Shown here in pieces: positions 23,232 to 33,914 of a stretch of 64,000 nucleotides of DNA (positions are counted from its first letter, which is position 1; each line of letters starts with the position of its first letter). The stretch is taken from positions 459,802 to 523,801 of the forward strand of contig NW_003314337.1 in NCBI RefSeq assembly GCF_000143415.4, in the 5' to 3' direction. This DNA comes from Selaginella moellendorffii. Taxonomy: Eukaryota; Streptophyta; Lycopodiopsida; Selaginellales; Selaginellaceae. A program made the translations under genes and the position numbers. A model generated the notes under the pieces. That model worked only from the letters and a program-made list of their open reading frames with translations, did no database searches and was not told the origin of the DNA.

Positions 23232-24941
23232 TCACGGCTTGGCACAGTAGCACGACACCGCGGCCGCGTTTCCAGTCGCCCAGTTGAGCTTGCTCTTCAT
23301 CATCTGCGAGCTTCCCTGGAAAGCCCGGTGGATCCTGTTGCTGCCACTGTGATTCACCACCCCTTGCGCGGAGTGATTGGCGCTGGCGGCGGCGTTGTGA
23401 GCGGTGATCTCCCCCTCCGCCACCGCCGGAAGAACACCCAGAGGAACCGACATGACGTCGTTGAGCAGACTTATCCACACTGGTCGCATCAGTCTCACTC
23501 GCAAATTCCCGATGCCTTCGCTCGTCACCTGGTTGCAATTCCGGACCTTGAGCCGGGTGAGCGCCGGGCATCCATTCCCGAGCCCCTCCACTCCCAAGTT
23601 GGTGATCGAGCACGACCGGATGCACAGCTTCCGGAGCGCGCGGAAGCGGGTGGCGATGCAGCACAGCTCCGCGTCGCCAAAGCTCTCGCAGTTGCACACC
23701 GCCAGCCTCTCCAAGCTGGCGCAGTTGGAGCCGATGATGGTGAGGCTCCCCACGCTGATGCTCAGCCGGATGAGCACCAGCTCCTGGAGCTCCCGGCAGC
23801 GCTTGGCGATGGAGATGAGCCCCTCGTCGCCGATCCGGCCCGAGCGCCAGCCGTCGAGCCGGAGGCGCTTGAGGTGGCGGCAGCCAAACGCCACCGCCGA
23901 GAGGCCAAAGTTGGTGCACTCGGACGCCTTGACGACGTAGAGCGCCTCGAGGGACTTGCACTGCGCCACCGCCTGGAGGCCGCGATCGCTCAGCTGGAGC
24001 CTCTCGACGTGGAGCTCCAGGAGGTGCGGGAGGTGCTCGGTGATGGCCTCGAGGAGCTTGTCCCAGTGTCCCAAGTTCTTGGAGAGCCGGAGGACCTGGA
24101 GATTCGGGGAGCCGATGATCAGCGGCCCAAACAGCCTCGCGTTGCGCAGCTCCTTGAGGCACAGCTTCCTGATCCGCCCACACCCGGGCGAGATGAGCAG
24201 CTCTGGAAAAGCCTGAGAGATCCCCCGGAGCCTCTTCACTGCCAGGCTCTCCAGATCAGCGCAGCGCTGGAGCAGGCAATTCAGACCCAGCGGCCCAAAC
24301 CCGCAGGATCCACACGAGAACTTCTTGAGCGAGCGCGCCACCCGTGAGAAGTGGTCGATGCCTTCGTCGGTCACGTCCTTGCATCCCTTGAGCTTGAGCT
24401 TGACGAGCCCCTTGCAGTGCTTGGAGATGAGAACCAGCGCACGGTCGTTGATGCTGGGATCTCTCCTATCGCACTTGAGCGTGATCTTGGTAAGCTGGAC
24501 GAACCGCGAGCAAATTCGCGGGAGGAATGGCATCACGTCCGCGTGAGCTGCCAGCGACAGCTGCGTCCGGCTGCGTCCTTCCAATCGGTGCCATCGCCGG
24601 CACACGAGAGAGCTCTGGGTCCTGTCGCCCGGGCTGAGCTTGTGTAAGATCCACTCGAGGCATTCGTCCGGCACAAGCAATGTGAGATCTTCCTGCTCGA
24701 CCCACTCTTCTTCCTCCTCCTCTCCATCTTGAGACTCGAGTTCCAGAAGATCTACAGCGCGATGGCGATGCTGTTGGAGCTGCTGCTGCTGGAGCAGCTG
24801 GTGTTCTTGCTGCTGGAGGAGAAATTTCCCAAACTTTGCCTGCTCGAATTGGCCGTGGTGCCGGCTTGGAATCTGGAGGAGGTAGTCGTGCTCCGATTCC
24901 TCAATGTACGTGCAAGCGATGGACGATCCAGCCTGCCCCAT
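23232..24941 (-). CDS. F-box/LRR protein, VFB/SKIP2 type
   Basis: This is a 569-residue substrate-recognition subunit of an SCF ubiquitin ligase, intronless. The F-box lies at about 88-120 (LVPDECLEWILHKLSPGDR, SLVCRRWHRLEG) and binds SKP1. Leucine-rich repeats follow from about 140 to 460, with segments such as TLKCDRRDPSIND, FSCGSCGFGPLG and SECTNFGLSAVAFGC that match the Arabidopsis VIER F-BOX / SKIP2 group, which acts in auxin-related growth and lateral root formation. The N-terminus MGQAGSS fits an N-myristoylation site. It is followed by Gln-rich (41-60) and Glu-rich (70-85) stretches that are lineage variable. The C-terminal 90 residues are low in repeats and Asn/Ser/Ala-rich. The start at 24941 is the Met of MGQ. 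Confidence 0.93.
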   Translation of the reverse strand: MGQAGSSIACTYIEESEHDYLLQIPSRHHGQFEQAKFGKFLLQQQEHQLLQQQQLQQHRHRAVDLLELESQDGEEEEEEWVEQEDLTLLVPDECLEWILHKLSPGDRTQSSLVCRRWHRLEGRSRTQLSLAAHADVMPFLPRICSRFVQLTKITLKCDRRDPSINDRALVLISKHCKGLVKLKLKGCKDVTDEGIDHFSRVARSLKKFSCGSCGFGPLGLNCLLQRCADLESLAVKRLRGISQAFPELLISPGCGRIRKLCLKELRNARLFGPLIIGSPNLQVLRLSKNLGHWDKLLEAITEHLPHLLELHVERLQLSDRGLQAVAQCKSLEALYVVKASECTNFGLSAVAFGCRHLKRLRLDGWRSGRIGDEGLISIAKRCRELQELVLIRLSISVGSLTIIGSNCASLERLAVCNCESFGDAELCCIATRFRALRKLCIRSCSITNLGVEGLGNGCPALTRLKVRNCNQVTSEGIGNLRVRLMRPVWISLLNDVMSVPLGVLPAVAEGEITAHNAAASANHSAQGVVNHSGSNRIHRAFQGSSQMMKSKLNWATGNAAAVSCYCAKP

Positions 24942-25744
24942 TCTTCGTCGAGCCCCACGGATCAAAAATCCAAGAATCCAGATCCAGCAACGAATTCCCC
25001 CCGCTGGCAGTAGAGATTATTCCAAGAACTGGGAATGCTCGCAAGAAACCGGCTATGGCAGAGGATTTCCACGCCGATAGACATCATGCCGGTGGAAATT
25101 TCAGCAACAGCGCACCTGTCCCTGCTCCACTCACCGATTAAAAAATCCTCCTCGCGATCGATCGACTGCCACTGCCGTGTCGTGTTGCCTCTGCGCACCC
25201 CAATCCCTAGCTAGGGAGCTACATTCCTTTCCAGCGCCCTAAAGATTCCATGGCGAGTGAGTGCGCTGGTCATTTTAGACGACGGATCTCCGCCCAGGAA
25301 GCCATGGCGTGCGCAGAATCGCGCATGGATCCTTCCTCGAGCCCAAAAGAAGAAGCCCGGAAGAAAGAAGGGAATGGAAAATGGAATGAACGAGTAAACA
25401 TCATATTTACTTTCTACGTGCTACAAAACCCCTATCCCAACGGTAGGATTTCGGCCATCGGGACCGTCCAGCAATTCCGTCGCAGAATCCCCGCCCATCG
25501 CTGGCCGTTGGAAACCGGTGGTGACAAGAATCATTCATTCCGGCGCGGTAGATATTCCCTTGCCCGGGCAGCTATTTCGTTGTTATCCTTCCAGAGCATT
25601 TCTTTCAAGAAACGTTATATTGATTCCAACGATGGAAACCACCCACCAGAACAAAAATATCCCAAGGAATATCCAGCCCTAGCGAATATTCAGGCCTATG
25701 CTACCCAGGGCGAATATTCGTTCTTCGTCCCCACAGCGGAGTGG
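24942..25744. other. F-box gene promoter and EF-hand gene 3' flank
   Basis: This lies between two minus-strand genes. A plus-strand frame crosses 25,250-25,978 but is partly antisense to the EF-hand gene and has no family signature. No other gene is supported. Confidence 0.45.
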
Positions 25745-26167
25745 CTACAGAGAACCTGCGCCGCAGTCGTCCTCGTCCATGGCCCAATACCCAAATTCCT
25801 CGAGGAGCTCGTCCCCGATGGCATCCTCGAGCCACTCCTCGGCCTCGCACAGCAGCGACGGGCTCATTCTCACCATGAGGATGCAAAACTCGTGCTGGTT
25901 GAGCGCGCCATCACCGTCGTAGTCCCCCTGCACCACCATCGCCCGGAGCTCCTCCTCGCCCAGCTCCTCCAGCCCTAGCAGCGCCGCATTCCTCTTGAGG
26001 CTGCCCAGCGTGATCGTCCCCGTCGCCGGGTCCGCCAGGAGCTCGAACCCCTTGCACAGCTCCTCCATGAAGTCCTGCTCGCCCAACCGCCTGGCCATCA
26101 CCGGGAAGTAGTCCATGAAGCCAGCACCCGCTGGATCCACCGCCGCCGCCGCCTCTAGACCCATCAA
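25745..26167 (-). CDS. single EF-hand calcium-binding protein, PBP1/KIC type
   Basis: This is a 140-residue small calcium sensor. One canonical EF-hand loop, DYDGDGALNQHE, lies at 82-93, with Asp at positions 1, 3 and 5 and Glu at 12. An earlier paired hand near 45-57 is degenerate. The segments DYFPVMARRLG, ELCKGFELL, GSLKRNAALLGL and FCILMVRMSP match the plant PBP1 (PINOID-binding) and KIC (kinesin KCBP-interacting) group, which link Ca2+ to auxin transport or trichome microtubules. It is about 15 residues longer at the C-terminus than typical members, ending in an acidic tail. There are no introns. Met1 and Met2 are adjacent and cannot be told apart. Confidence 0.92.
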   Translation of the reverse strand: MMGLEAAAAVDPAGAGFMDYFPVMARRLGEQDFMEELCKGFELLADPATGTITLGSLKRNAALLGLEELGEEELRAMVVQGDYDGDGALNQHEFCILMVRMSPSLLCEAEEWLEDAIGDELLEEFGYWAMDEDDCGAGSL

Positions 26168-26785
26168 AACTGGATTTTTCCTCGCGGCTCGAGAGATCTG
26201 GCGTACTGGGTCGCCAAATTCTCAAGCCCGAGCAGCGCCCAAGATCATATCTCGCAGCAGCCCCCTACGTGCATCCCGACGACCCTCTTTTGTGAGTCTT
26301 TCACCCAAGTTTCGTCGTTGCTTCCTTCCGAAAGAGGTCTTTTCTCTTCTCTGGCCGGCCCGGCCAAAAAACTCGGTCTCGTCTGCTCGATTCTCTCGGC
26401 CATCTGGAGCCAACTCGGGGTTGCCGGGCCGGCACGACGGCGACGCAGCCACCCAGCACAGCCAAAACTTATGGCAAAGCTTTTTTCTCTTCTCTTCTTT
26501 CCTTGCAAAAACCTGGTGAGAGAAAAGCTCGTCACAAACACGAAACGACGACTGCATGAAACGAAACAAAATATAAAACTACAAAAAAGTCTTGCCTGTC
26601 AGCAGACTTGTTTTGTTCACATCCTTCCTGTGCTGTGCAACTGTCAACCAATCACACAACACACGAACTTATGGAGCTAGAATAACGAAAGAAAAGAAGC
26701 GAAAAAAACATCCAAACATAAAGCGTCCCTGGAGCGTAGCAGCAGCAGTAAGAAGAAAAAGCAGTAGCAATAACAGCAAACCTCG
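26168..26785. other. EF-hand promoter and TOC159 3' flank
   Basis: The reading frames overlapping here are short and overlap one another on opposite strands. It probably holds the EF-hand promoter and the 3' untranslated region of the TOC159-family gene. No gene or repeat was recognised. Confidence 0.45.
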
Positions 26786-29700
26786 TCAAGCTTGCTGGCC
26801 GGTTCCAAACTTGGAGTTGAAGAGAGCTTTGATGAGCGGTATGACCCCGATGAGAGCGATCTGGAGCTGCTCCGAGGAGCTCAGCCTAATAGTGATCTGC
26901 CCAGCTCCACGGTTATTTAGATTGCCGCGAGCCACCACCATTGTCTTCCCGACCATGAACTGCGACTGTAAGTTACCCCCGAGAGCCATATCGCCGTGCC
27001 AGTTCATCACCGACAGTCCACACGTCGAGAGCGATCGTCCCAGCGGGAAATCCTTGTCCCTCAGGCTGATCTCCACCGTGCCTCCATAGGCAGTGTCTCC
27101 CTTCCCGGTGAGCGCGCCCCCGTTCATCACCACCTTCACTCTCCTCCCGATCATCAACCTGTCCTCGATCTTCATCCCGTAAGCCAGAGTGTCGCCGATC
27201 ATCGTCATCGCTAGGCCGGCGATCGTCTTGTTCTTCTTGAAGTTGCTGAACCTTGTCTCGCTCCTCAGCGTGTAGGAGAAGTCCTTCCCCACCGTCTGGA
27301 CGTCGAAACCGGCCTGCGACACCTTCCCTTCTCCGTGCTTCATCGATGCCGCGCACTCGAGCGTCACGTTGGCTTCCTTCTTGTCCTTCGTCACCTGGCC
27401 GCTGAGAGACGCTGGGATCTTGCCATACGTAAACATACGCTCCATGTTGAAGCCATCGTAGCCGCTGTCACGGTCCCAGCCATGCAAGTCCATCACAGGA
27501 CGCACAAGCCACTGACTTGCAGTTTCGAGGTAGCGGTACCGATGAACAGGATTATCGGAGTCGAAAGTAGGCGGCAGTTGCATATCCGGAAGTGGCACTG
27601 GGACCGGTGCCGACTTGTTGTCATCGTCATAGCCGTCGTCAACTGGAGCCGGATACTCTTCGGCAGAATCAGACGATGCCGCGCGTTTCTTCATCTCCCT
27701 GCGCCGTCGAATCTCTTCCTTCCACTGCTTCTTCTGGAAGAGCTTCTCCCTCATCTGCAGCTCCTCAAAGTACTCGTCCCTGCTCGATTTGTCAAGCTGG
27801 TCCAGCTCGTCCCTCGTGAGGCGTCTGAATGGAGGAAGTTCGTCGTAGTCTTCCTCATCAGAGTCTTCCACGTCCTCAATATCGTCATCAGTGTCGTCTT
27901 CGCCAACCGCATTCTCGTCGGAATGCTTCAGCGGAGGCCGCGACTGAAGTAGCGACGACAGCAGGAATGGAAGTGGCGGAACCTTGGACCGCATGAATGG
28001 CTTGCCGGGAGTGCTCTCCTGAAGTTTCAGGAGAGAATTCGCTTCCGCCAGTATCTTTGATGCGAAGCACAGTAGTAAAAGTTGAGGCTTCCAAACTTGT
28101 CCATTCGGAAGAACCCTCTCACCGGACCTGTTCGTTCTGCAAGCTGAATGATTCTCCACAAGCGACACCGGGTTCATAAGTCTCATATCACCCGCTGCTT
28201 GACGAATAGTTTGCTGAACAACGTGCGAGCGCTGTGCAACAAACATCTCGTAGCTGAGAGGAAGGCCGTTGGGTCCATCGGGAGGAGCCGAAGAAGCATG
28301 CGTCAGGACAACTATCGCGTTGAACCAAATGGCAGCTCCAAAAGTATCCGTGATAGTCCGTAGCAGTGGAAGATCACCATAGTCCCTGCTCTGCATGTCG
28401 AGCCTGTCAAAGTAGAGTACAATGTCTGGAGGAGACTTCTTGATAAACCGCTTGACAGATGCCATGATCTTCTCATTGTGGCGTTGATCGGCCACGGCAG
28501 GTAGCAGTCCAGGAGTGTCGATAACTCGCAGCTTGATTCCATGAACCGTGCCAGTAATCTCCTGCACCTTCTTCGTCGAGTATGCAAAAGCATTCGTCTC
28601 GGTCTTTGCCTCGTCGAAGAGAGAATTTATGGTGGCACTCTTGCCAACTCCAGACTTCCCAAGGACCATAATGGTGCAAGTAAAGTCCAGCTCCTCCTGG
28701 CCAGCTGCTTCCTGTTCCTCCGCGATAGCACTTGCTCTCTCAAAACGGAAAGCGCTATTCCTGCTTGAGCTGCGCCCCCCTCTCAACTGCTCGGCTAGGC
28801 CAAGCCTGTAGAGGACTTGTGCCACCACAGCGTTGTTCGCAGGCTGTCCCAGCCTCTGGGCGAGTCTCAAGAACTTCACCCGTATCATCTGCAACTTTTC
28901 TCGTGTTTCCACGTTCTCGTCATTCGGTTCTCCATTGGTGTCAGCGGCCTCAACAGCTGTTGTAGTTTCAGAGCCGCCAGAAGGATTGTGAGCAGCTACT
29001 TGAGTGTTCCGTGCTCCCTCAATCGAAGACAACAGCCGCGTCGCTGTCGGTTTGGCAGGCAGTGAAGGACCGGCAGAACCAAGTGACGGCGTCTCAGTTG
29101 CCGCAGCAGCTTGAGCGAAAGCTCTCAACGCTGCACTCGTATCAACCTCTTCCTCTTCCTCCTCGTCAGAATCCGTCTCAGGCACTGGTTCACGCTCCTC
29201 CTGGGACCTTACTGCCTCTGCAGCCGAGCCAATAACATCTGCTTCTCCATGCTTTTCATTCCCAGCTTCCTCGGGCTTCTTATAATCTACTTCTTCATGC
29301 TTTCCATTCTCATCATTCTCGGGCTTCTTATCTGGGAAGTAGTCCATGTCAGTATGAATAAAAACACCACAGGAGGAATAAAAAACTTTACCGTTTTCGA
29401 TGCGATCAACAATGTCGCTTGGTTCCTTTACTGGTTCCTTTCCTGGTTCTTTTGGTTGTTCCTCTGGTCCTGCTTGCAGTTCCTCAGCTACTGGTCCCCC
29501 TTCCACTCTTTCGGTTTGAGGTTCCTCGTGTACTTTCTCAGCTTCTATCTTCTCAGCTGGTTCTTCTATCTTCTCAGCAATCATCGGCTCGTCGCTTCCT
29601 TCGGGACCATCGTCGTCAGCTCCCAGAACCCGCAAGCCTTCCGCCGATTGAGGCTCCTCAATCGCTCGAGGCTCATCTTCGTCAGCTACCTTAGTATCAA

Positions 29701-30346
29701 AATCATCGGTACTCACTCGCAAGCCTTGAGCCGACTGAGGCTCCACCGCCTCGGGCTCCGGGTTCGTTTCCTCTTCTTCTTCTTCCTCACCATCCATATC
29801 TCCTATCTTCTCCACTGGCTCGTCAGCTTGCTCGGATTCCAAATCCTCGGTAGAGACCTTGGCCACAGGCATGGCGGAATCGTCAAAGTCCCCAGTCTCT
29901 CCAGTCGACTCCACTCCATTCTCACCCTCTTCGTCATCATCACTGCTGCTGCTACTGCTGGAGCTACTGCTGGAGCTCCCTCCTCTCTTATCCTCGGAAG
30001 AAAGCACTGCCTTGGGCATCACCCTGGCGGTGTCCGACTCCTCAATCACCTGGGCCCGCGGGCTGGCAGCAGTGTCAAAGCTCCCAGTGGAAGACCCAGC
30101 CATCCTCTCCAGCGCACTGTCGAAGCTCTCGCCGCTCCCAGTGCTGTCGCCGCCATCCTCCACATCCTCTGACACGGGCGCCCGGATTGGAATCGGCGAC
30201 GACACCTCCTTCTCGCCAGGGAAATCGCTCACGGCCGCCTCAATCTTACCCGGAGAAGCTGCCGATTCTTCCATGGCGGCATTCTTCGATTCCTCGGGCA
30301 AATCGGCCGTGGCTTCCGGAATTCCATCAGCGGCGGCCGGCTCCAT
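26786..30346 (-). CDS. TOC159-family chloroplast outer-envelope import receptor GTPase
   Basis: This is a 1186-residue protein with no intron visible. The family recognises preproteins at the chloroplast surface and works with TOC34 and TOC75. The A domain (1-about 480) is highly acidic, with a 12-Ser run at 124-135 followed by Asp/Glu, and many Glu-Pro stretches. The segment RLAQRLGQPANNAVVAQVLYRLGLAEQL is split between about 495 and 520 and is a TOC159 hallmark. The G domain starts near 553: GKSGVGKS at 563-570, DTPG at 610-613 and THAS at 692-695. The membrane-anchor M domain fills about 830-1186 and carries WLVRPVMDLHGWDRDSGYDG and FPLGRSLSTCGLS. Its size resembles TOC132/TOC120 more than TOC159, but paralogue assignment needs a tree. 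Confidence 0.95.
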   Translation of the reverse strand: MEPAAADGIPEATADLPEESKNAAMEESAASPGKIEAAVSDFPGEKEVSSPIPIRAPVSEDVEDGGDSTGSGESFDSALERMAGSSTGSFDTAASPRAQVIEESDTARVMPKAVLSSEDKRGGSSSSSSSSSSSSDDDEEGENGVESTGETGDFDDSAMPVAKVSTEDLESEQADEPVEKIGDMDGEEEEEEETNPEPEAVEPQSAQGLRVSTDDFDTKVADEDEPRAIEEPQSAEGLRVLGADDDGPEGSDEPMIAEKIEEPAEKIEAEKVHEEPQTERVEGGPVAEELQAGPEEQPKEPGKEPVKEPSDIVDRIENGKVFYSSCGVFIHTDMDYFPDKKPENDENGKHEEVDYKKPEEAGNEKHGEADVIGSAAEAVRSQEEREPVPETDSDEEEEEEVDTSAALRAFAQAAAATETPSLGSAGPSLPAKPTATRLLSSIEGARNTQVAAHNPSGGSETTTAVEAADTNGEPNDENVETREKLQMIRVKFLRLAQRLGQPANNAVVAQVLYRLGLAEQLRGGRSSSRNSAFRFERASAIAEEQEAAGQEELDFTCTIMVLGKSGVGKSATINSLFDEAKTETNAFAYSTKKVQEITGTVHGIKLRVIDTPGLLPAVADQRHNEKIMASVKRFIKKSPPDIVLYFDRLDMQSRDYGDLPLLRTITDTFGAAIWFNAIVVLTHASSAPPDGPNGLPLSYEMFVAQRSHVVQQTIRQAAGDMRLMNPVSLVENHSACRTNRSGERVLPNGQVWKPQLLLLCFASKILAEANSLLKLQESTPGKPFMRSKVPPLPFLLSSLLQSRPPLKHSDENAVGEDDTDDDIEDVEDSDEEDYDELPPFRRLTRDELDQLDKSSRDEYFEELQMREKLFQKKQWKEEIRRRREMKKRAASSDSAEEYPAPVDDGYDDDNKSAPVPVPLPDMQLPPTFDSDNPVHRYRYLETASQWLVRPVMDLHGWDRDSGYDGFNMERMFTYGKIPASLSGQVTKDKKEANVTLECAASMKHGEGKVSQAGFDVQTVGKDFSYTLRSETRFSNFKKNKTIAGLAMTMIGDTLAYGMKIEDRLMIGRRVKVVMNGGALTGKGDTAYGGTVEISLRDKDFPLGRSLSTCGLSVMNWHGDMALGGNLQSQFMVGKTMVVARGNLNNRGAGQITIRLSSSEQLQIALIGVIPLIKALFNSKFGTGQQA

Positions 30347-31049
30347 AGCTCAGCTGCTGCTCGATTGTCGTCGCGAGGGGCTGCGAATTTCTTCACGCCA
30401 CCGGCGATGGCGGCATACCCTAGCCCACGAAAAAGGACAGAAAAACCATTTAAAAGCCCTAACCCTAAATTTGTCCTGCTCCACAGCGCATGGCTACCAC
30501 CCGATTCGCCTTATCACGAACTTTGGCCCTCCTTATCGCGACGCCAGGTGCTTGCGTATCCACCGTCCGCCATAGCTCTCCAACTTAATAGCTCCAAAAG
30601 AAAAAAGAAAAGCCCATGAAAAAAATCAATGCATTGCTTAGCTGAAAAAAGATATTTTTTGGATTAATTTGCAAGCCCATGAAAAAAGAAATAATTAATG
30701 CATTGCTTTTGGACTCGAAGAATTGTTAGAATGATACATTGTTACAAACAAGTGTACAGAAAAGAACAAAAAAAAAAAGAACTTGGCTCCGAGAAAAAAA
30801 TAAAGAAAAGCCCACGAAAAAGAAAAACTCAAAAGGCATTGCTTAGCTGAAGAAAAAAGAATTTTTTGGACTCGAAGAAATGTTAGAATGATACATTGTT
30901 ACAAACAAAGTGTACACAAAGTGAGAAACTAAGAAAAAAAAAAGAACCTTGCGAACTTTGCCTACCGGTTTTAGTCCAAAACTTCTTGGCTGGCCATCGC
31001 TTGAATGCTACGAGCTTGTTGACGAGGTTAAAACTCTGTGCCGGGTTCT
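30347..31049. other. TOC159-family promoter and NPG1-type 3' flank
   Basis: The left part is the promoter region of the TOC159-family gene. The right part contains degenerate direct repeats (listed separately) and A-rich DNA downstream of the TPR gene's stop at 31050. Confidence 0.45.
30604..30935. repeat. degenerate direct repeats, A-rich
   Basis: The phrase AAGCCCATGAAAAA or a close variant begins at about 30,608, 30,673 and 30,811. The phrase GTTAGAATGATACATTGTTA occurs twice, near 30,726 and 30,883, each followed by ACAAACAA(A)GTGTACA. The left and right halves are thus copies about 155-200 bp apart. This looks like a local tandem duplication in the 3' flank of the TPR gene. Confidence 0.75.
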
Positions 31050-33468
31050 CTATCGTAGAGTGCTAAATTTCTCCACCGGAGCCGACTGCTCGAGCAAGTA
31101 TGCGGCCTGGAAGCATGCAGCCGCGTCTTTGAGCCGGACCTCCTCTTCGTGGACGAGTCCGAGATTAAACCACGCGAGGTAGTTCTTTGGCTCCAAACGC
31201 AGCGCTGCCGTGAGGTAGCTCCTGGCAACCGGGAAAGCTTTGCTGCCGCTGCGCTTGAGCGCGCCTCCGAGAGCTACTTGGCTCGGGACGTGGTCGGGAT
31301 CCAGGCACAGAGCGTTGTTATACGAAGCCATGGCCTGCTCCTCTTGGCCACGGCACTCGTAGAGATATCCTGGACGAAGAAAAAACGCAAGTTTTGGTTC
31401 TTTATGTAACGGAATAAAAAAACTCTATGCATGATCAGAGTACCTGTCTGGAACCATGTTGTAGCAGGAGACTTTTTAAAAGCCTGTGCTTTTTCTAAGC
31501 ACATCTCCGCGTCACGCCACTGCGACAGCGATGTATAAACGCCGGCCAGATCTTGCCAAACTTCAACTTCTGATACGCTGTCGCCTCCATTCTGCGAAAT
31601 TCATCATTCATGAAAATGGCTAGCAAAAAGAGAGAGAGAGAGAAAAGATGAAAGCGAAGGAGATAAGAGTGCCTACCTTGGAAGATGATCCAGTAGTTTT
31701 CCTCTGCGCCTGGACAAGAGCCAGCAGCAGCATGAAAGTCTTGATCGCCTCGCTAGTTTGCATCTGAGCGAGCTGGAGCTTTCCTTTCGTCCGGAGGAGC
31801 TCTGCTTGCTCCCACTTTGCAGTTTCTTCCAGAGCAGCATTGATCACCACCTCCGCATCGACGTGTCGCTGTTGAGCGGATAGAACCAGAGCCAGAAAGC
31901 GCCACGCTATGATCGAGGAGCCGCCGGTAAGCTCAAGGAATGACTTTGCGCAGTCCAGTGCCGTACTGAGATCTCCTTTCTCCGCAGACTCCATGCCAAA
32001 GTCGAGAATGGCGTAAGGATCCTTTTTCTCGATGGCAACTGCGTCTTGCAGCGTTCGTAGCGCGTCGTCTTCGAGAGCGCACCTCTCCGCGTCAGACTTG
32101 GCATTCCTGGCCTCTTTCCCAAGCGCAGCGCCGAGCAGGTGACGCGATCTCCCCTTGAGATATCCAAGCTTCCCTTCCGAGAACAGGATCGCTCTTCGGC
32201 CATATTCCACTCCGTCGCGAGTAAGATCCGGGGACTCAACGCACAGTTTTGCGGCCAGAAGAAGCGATGGAACGTCGTTTGGCCGCTCGAGGTGGCTGAG
32301 CGATTTCTTCAAGACGTTTACCGCTGTTTTCCCCTGTCCCGCGGCACTGTAGCAGAGAGCAAGGTTGTACCACCTATCGGATCTGCCATAAGTTCCTGGT
32401 AAAACTTCCTCGAACTGCTGAGCCAAGGCGTGCGACTGACCACAGATGGAAAGTGCGAACGAGAGATGTTCCATGATGGTGTAGTCCCATGGAAGCTTTC
32501 TCAAAGTGTTCTTCCGGAGGAGGATCTGGAACAGGAGAATTGCCTCTTCTACGTTGTTTTTCGGAGTGAAAGCGCCTTCCACCTGTGCTGCTAAGCTCGG
32601 AGCTCCGGCCTCGACTCCACCATACAGCAGCAACACCGCAAAGCTTTTCTGTATCCTTCCCGAGCACTCGGAGTCCAGGTTCCAGGGATTAAGTAGAGCT
32701 CGCCGGTACGCAGAGATGGCTTCCTGATATAATCCCGCCTCTTTGTAGAGCTCCGGCAAAAGCTCCACAGCTTTGCTCACGATGTCTTGGAGCTTACTGC
32801 CGCTCCAACTTTCTGGAATCCCCTGCGGCAATGCCGAGTCGATCGTATCCAAAATACTTCGGCATTCCTGAGCAGCATCTGGAGGAAAAAAACAACTGTC
32901 AACTTTCGAGAGCATTAAACAAAACTTCTCTCACCGTTCAGGCGGCCGAGCTTCTGCAAGGACTTCGCTTTCAAGTAGATCGCCTCGAGCAAAAGGCTTG
33001 CAGCATGCAACGATATGCTCTGGCCGGATTCCGTCCGAGATCGCCCACGCCGGTGCCGGCCCCTCTCCGCGAGAGAGTGTCTCATCCTCGGAACAATGGT
33101 GGTGATATCTATACCGTCGAAAACTTGCAACGCGGCCTCCACATTGCCTCGCTGATACTCGAGCCTTCCCAGCAATGCTCTCGCTTCCTACATTCCAATG
33201 CCAAGTTCGTTCAAGAGGGCCTTCTTCTCTTTGGAAAAGCGAAAGAAAGAGCAGAGAAAAAATGACCGAGTACCTCGAAATTGAGAGACAAAGCTTCCCG
33301 GAGCGACGATTCGGCCTCCTCGATGTTGCCTTCGTCTAGCTTTGCCTCACCCTCCATGGTTTTCGCGGAGAGGCCGCTGGCGGCCGCGTCCATGGAAGCG
33401 TTCGCGGCCTCCGGAGAGCTCATGCTCTCCTCGAACATGAATTGCTCCCTCGAACAGTGGCACATCAT
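31050..33468 (-). CDS. NPG1/NPGR-type calmodulin-binding TPR protein
   Basis: Five exons (33274-33468, 32935-33187, 31677-32878, 31444-31591, 31050-31369) join in frame to 705 residues. The family (NO POLLEN GERMINATION 1 and relatives) binds calmodulin and is part of a plasma-membrane PI4-kinase complex in seed plants. Visible family parts include GLSAKTMEGEAKLDEGNIE-like residues near the N-terminus, EARALLGRLEYQRGN, WNLDSECSGRIQKSFAVLLLY and KLPWDYTIMEHLSFALSICG. TPR-like helix pairs occur in the middle and near the C-terminus (YLAWFNLGLVHEEEVRLKDA). A basic segment encoded near 33,040-33,070 (RRGRSRTE) is a possible calmodulin site. Intron lengths are about 57-150 nt. In a spore-bearing plant, a role outside pollen is expected. 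Confidence 0.92.
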
Positions 33469-33842
33469 CTTCTTTTCTCTTTCCTCTCCCCGCGAGAAAA
33501 AAACAAAAGAGAGATGCCTCCAAAAAATTATACTTCAAACTCGCTGGCTTGCGCCCAAACCCTGCGAGAGCAGCAAACGGCATAAGCCACGGCCAAGCCA
33601 GCTTCATTCATGGCGCTGGGAGAATGAAGCTTTTGGTCCCACATTGCGGTCGTAGCGACGCCATACCTCGACATTGCGTTGGCGCAATCGGCTCGCTCCT
33701 CGCAGCTCCTCCATGGCGTCACGATTGAGGAACGAAGCCGCCATAGCCGTCGCCCGCCGCACCATCGCACGGAAGAAAGATTAGCTTAATCCATTAGGTC
33801 AAAAGTGTTCGTTGCAAGGTGAGCTTTAGGGCAGAGCGAGGT
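33469..33842. other. promoter region of the TPR gene
   Basis: This lies between the TPR gene start and the tRNA gene. It has only short frames without recognisable similarity. Confidence 0.4.
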
Positions 33843-33914
33843 GGTCCTATGGTCTAGTGGTCATGACTTTGGATTCTGACTCCAACAATCTGAGTTCAAA
33901 TCTCAGTAGGACCT
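33843..33914 (+). tRNA. tRNA-Gln (anticodon CUG)
   Basis: The 72-base stretch folds as a tRNA. The acceptor stem pairs GGTCCTA (33843-33849) with TAGGACC (33907-33913). The T arm is CTGAG TTCAAAT CTCAG. The anticodon stem TTGGA/TCCAA encloses the loop TTCTGAC, giving CTG as the anticodon. The internal promoter boxes are visible (TGGTCTAGTGGTCA and GAGTTCAAATC). There is no intron. A short T stretch follows. Confidence 0.93.

Noticed and set aside
23199-24347. 382-residue plus-strand frame
   Set aside because: It is antisense to the F-box LRR gene and without recognisable domains.
25250-25978. 242-residue plus-strand frame
   Set aside because: It runs through the EF-hand gene's antisense strand and has no similarity pattern or splice support.
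29111-30172. 353-residue hydrophobic plus-strand frame
   Set aside because: It is antisense to the acidic A domain of the TOC159-family gene; Glu/Asp codons read backwards give Phe/Leu/Ser.
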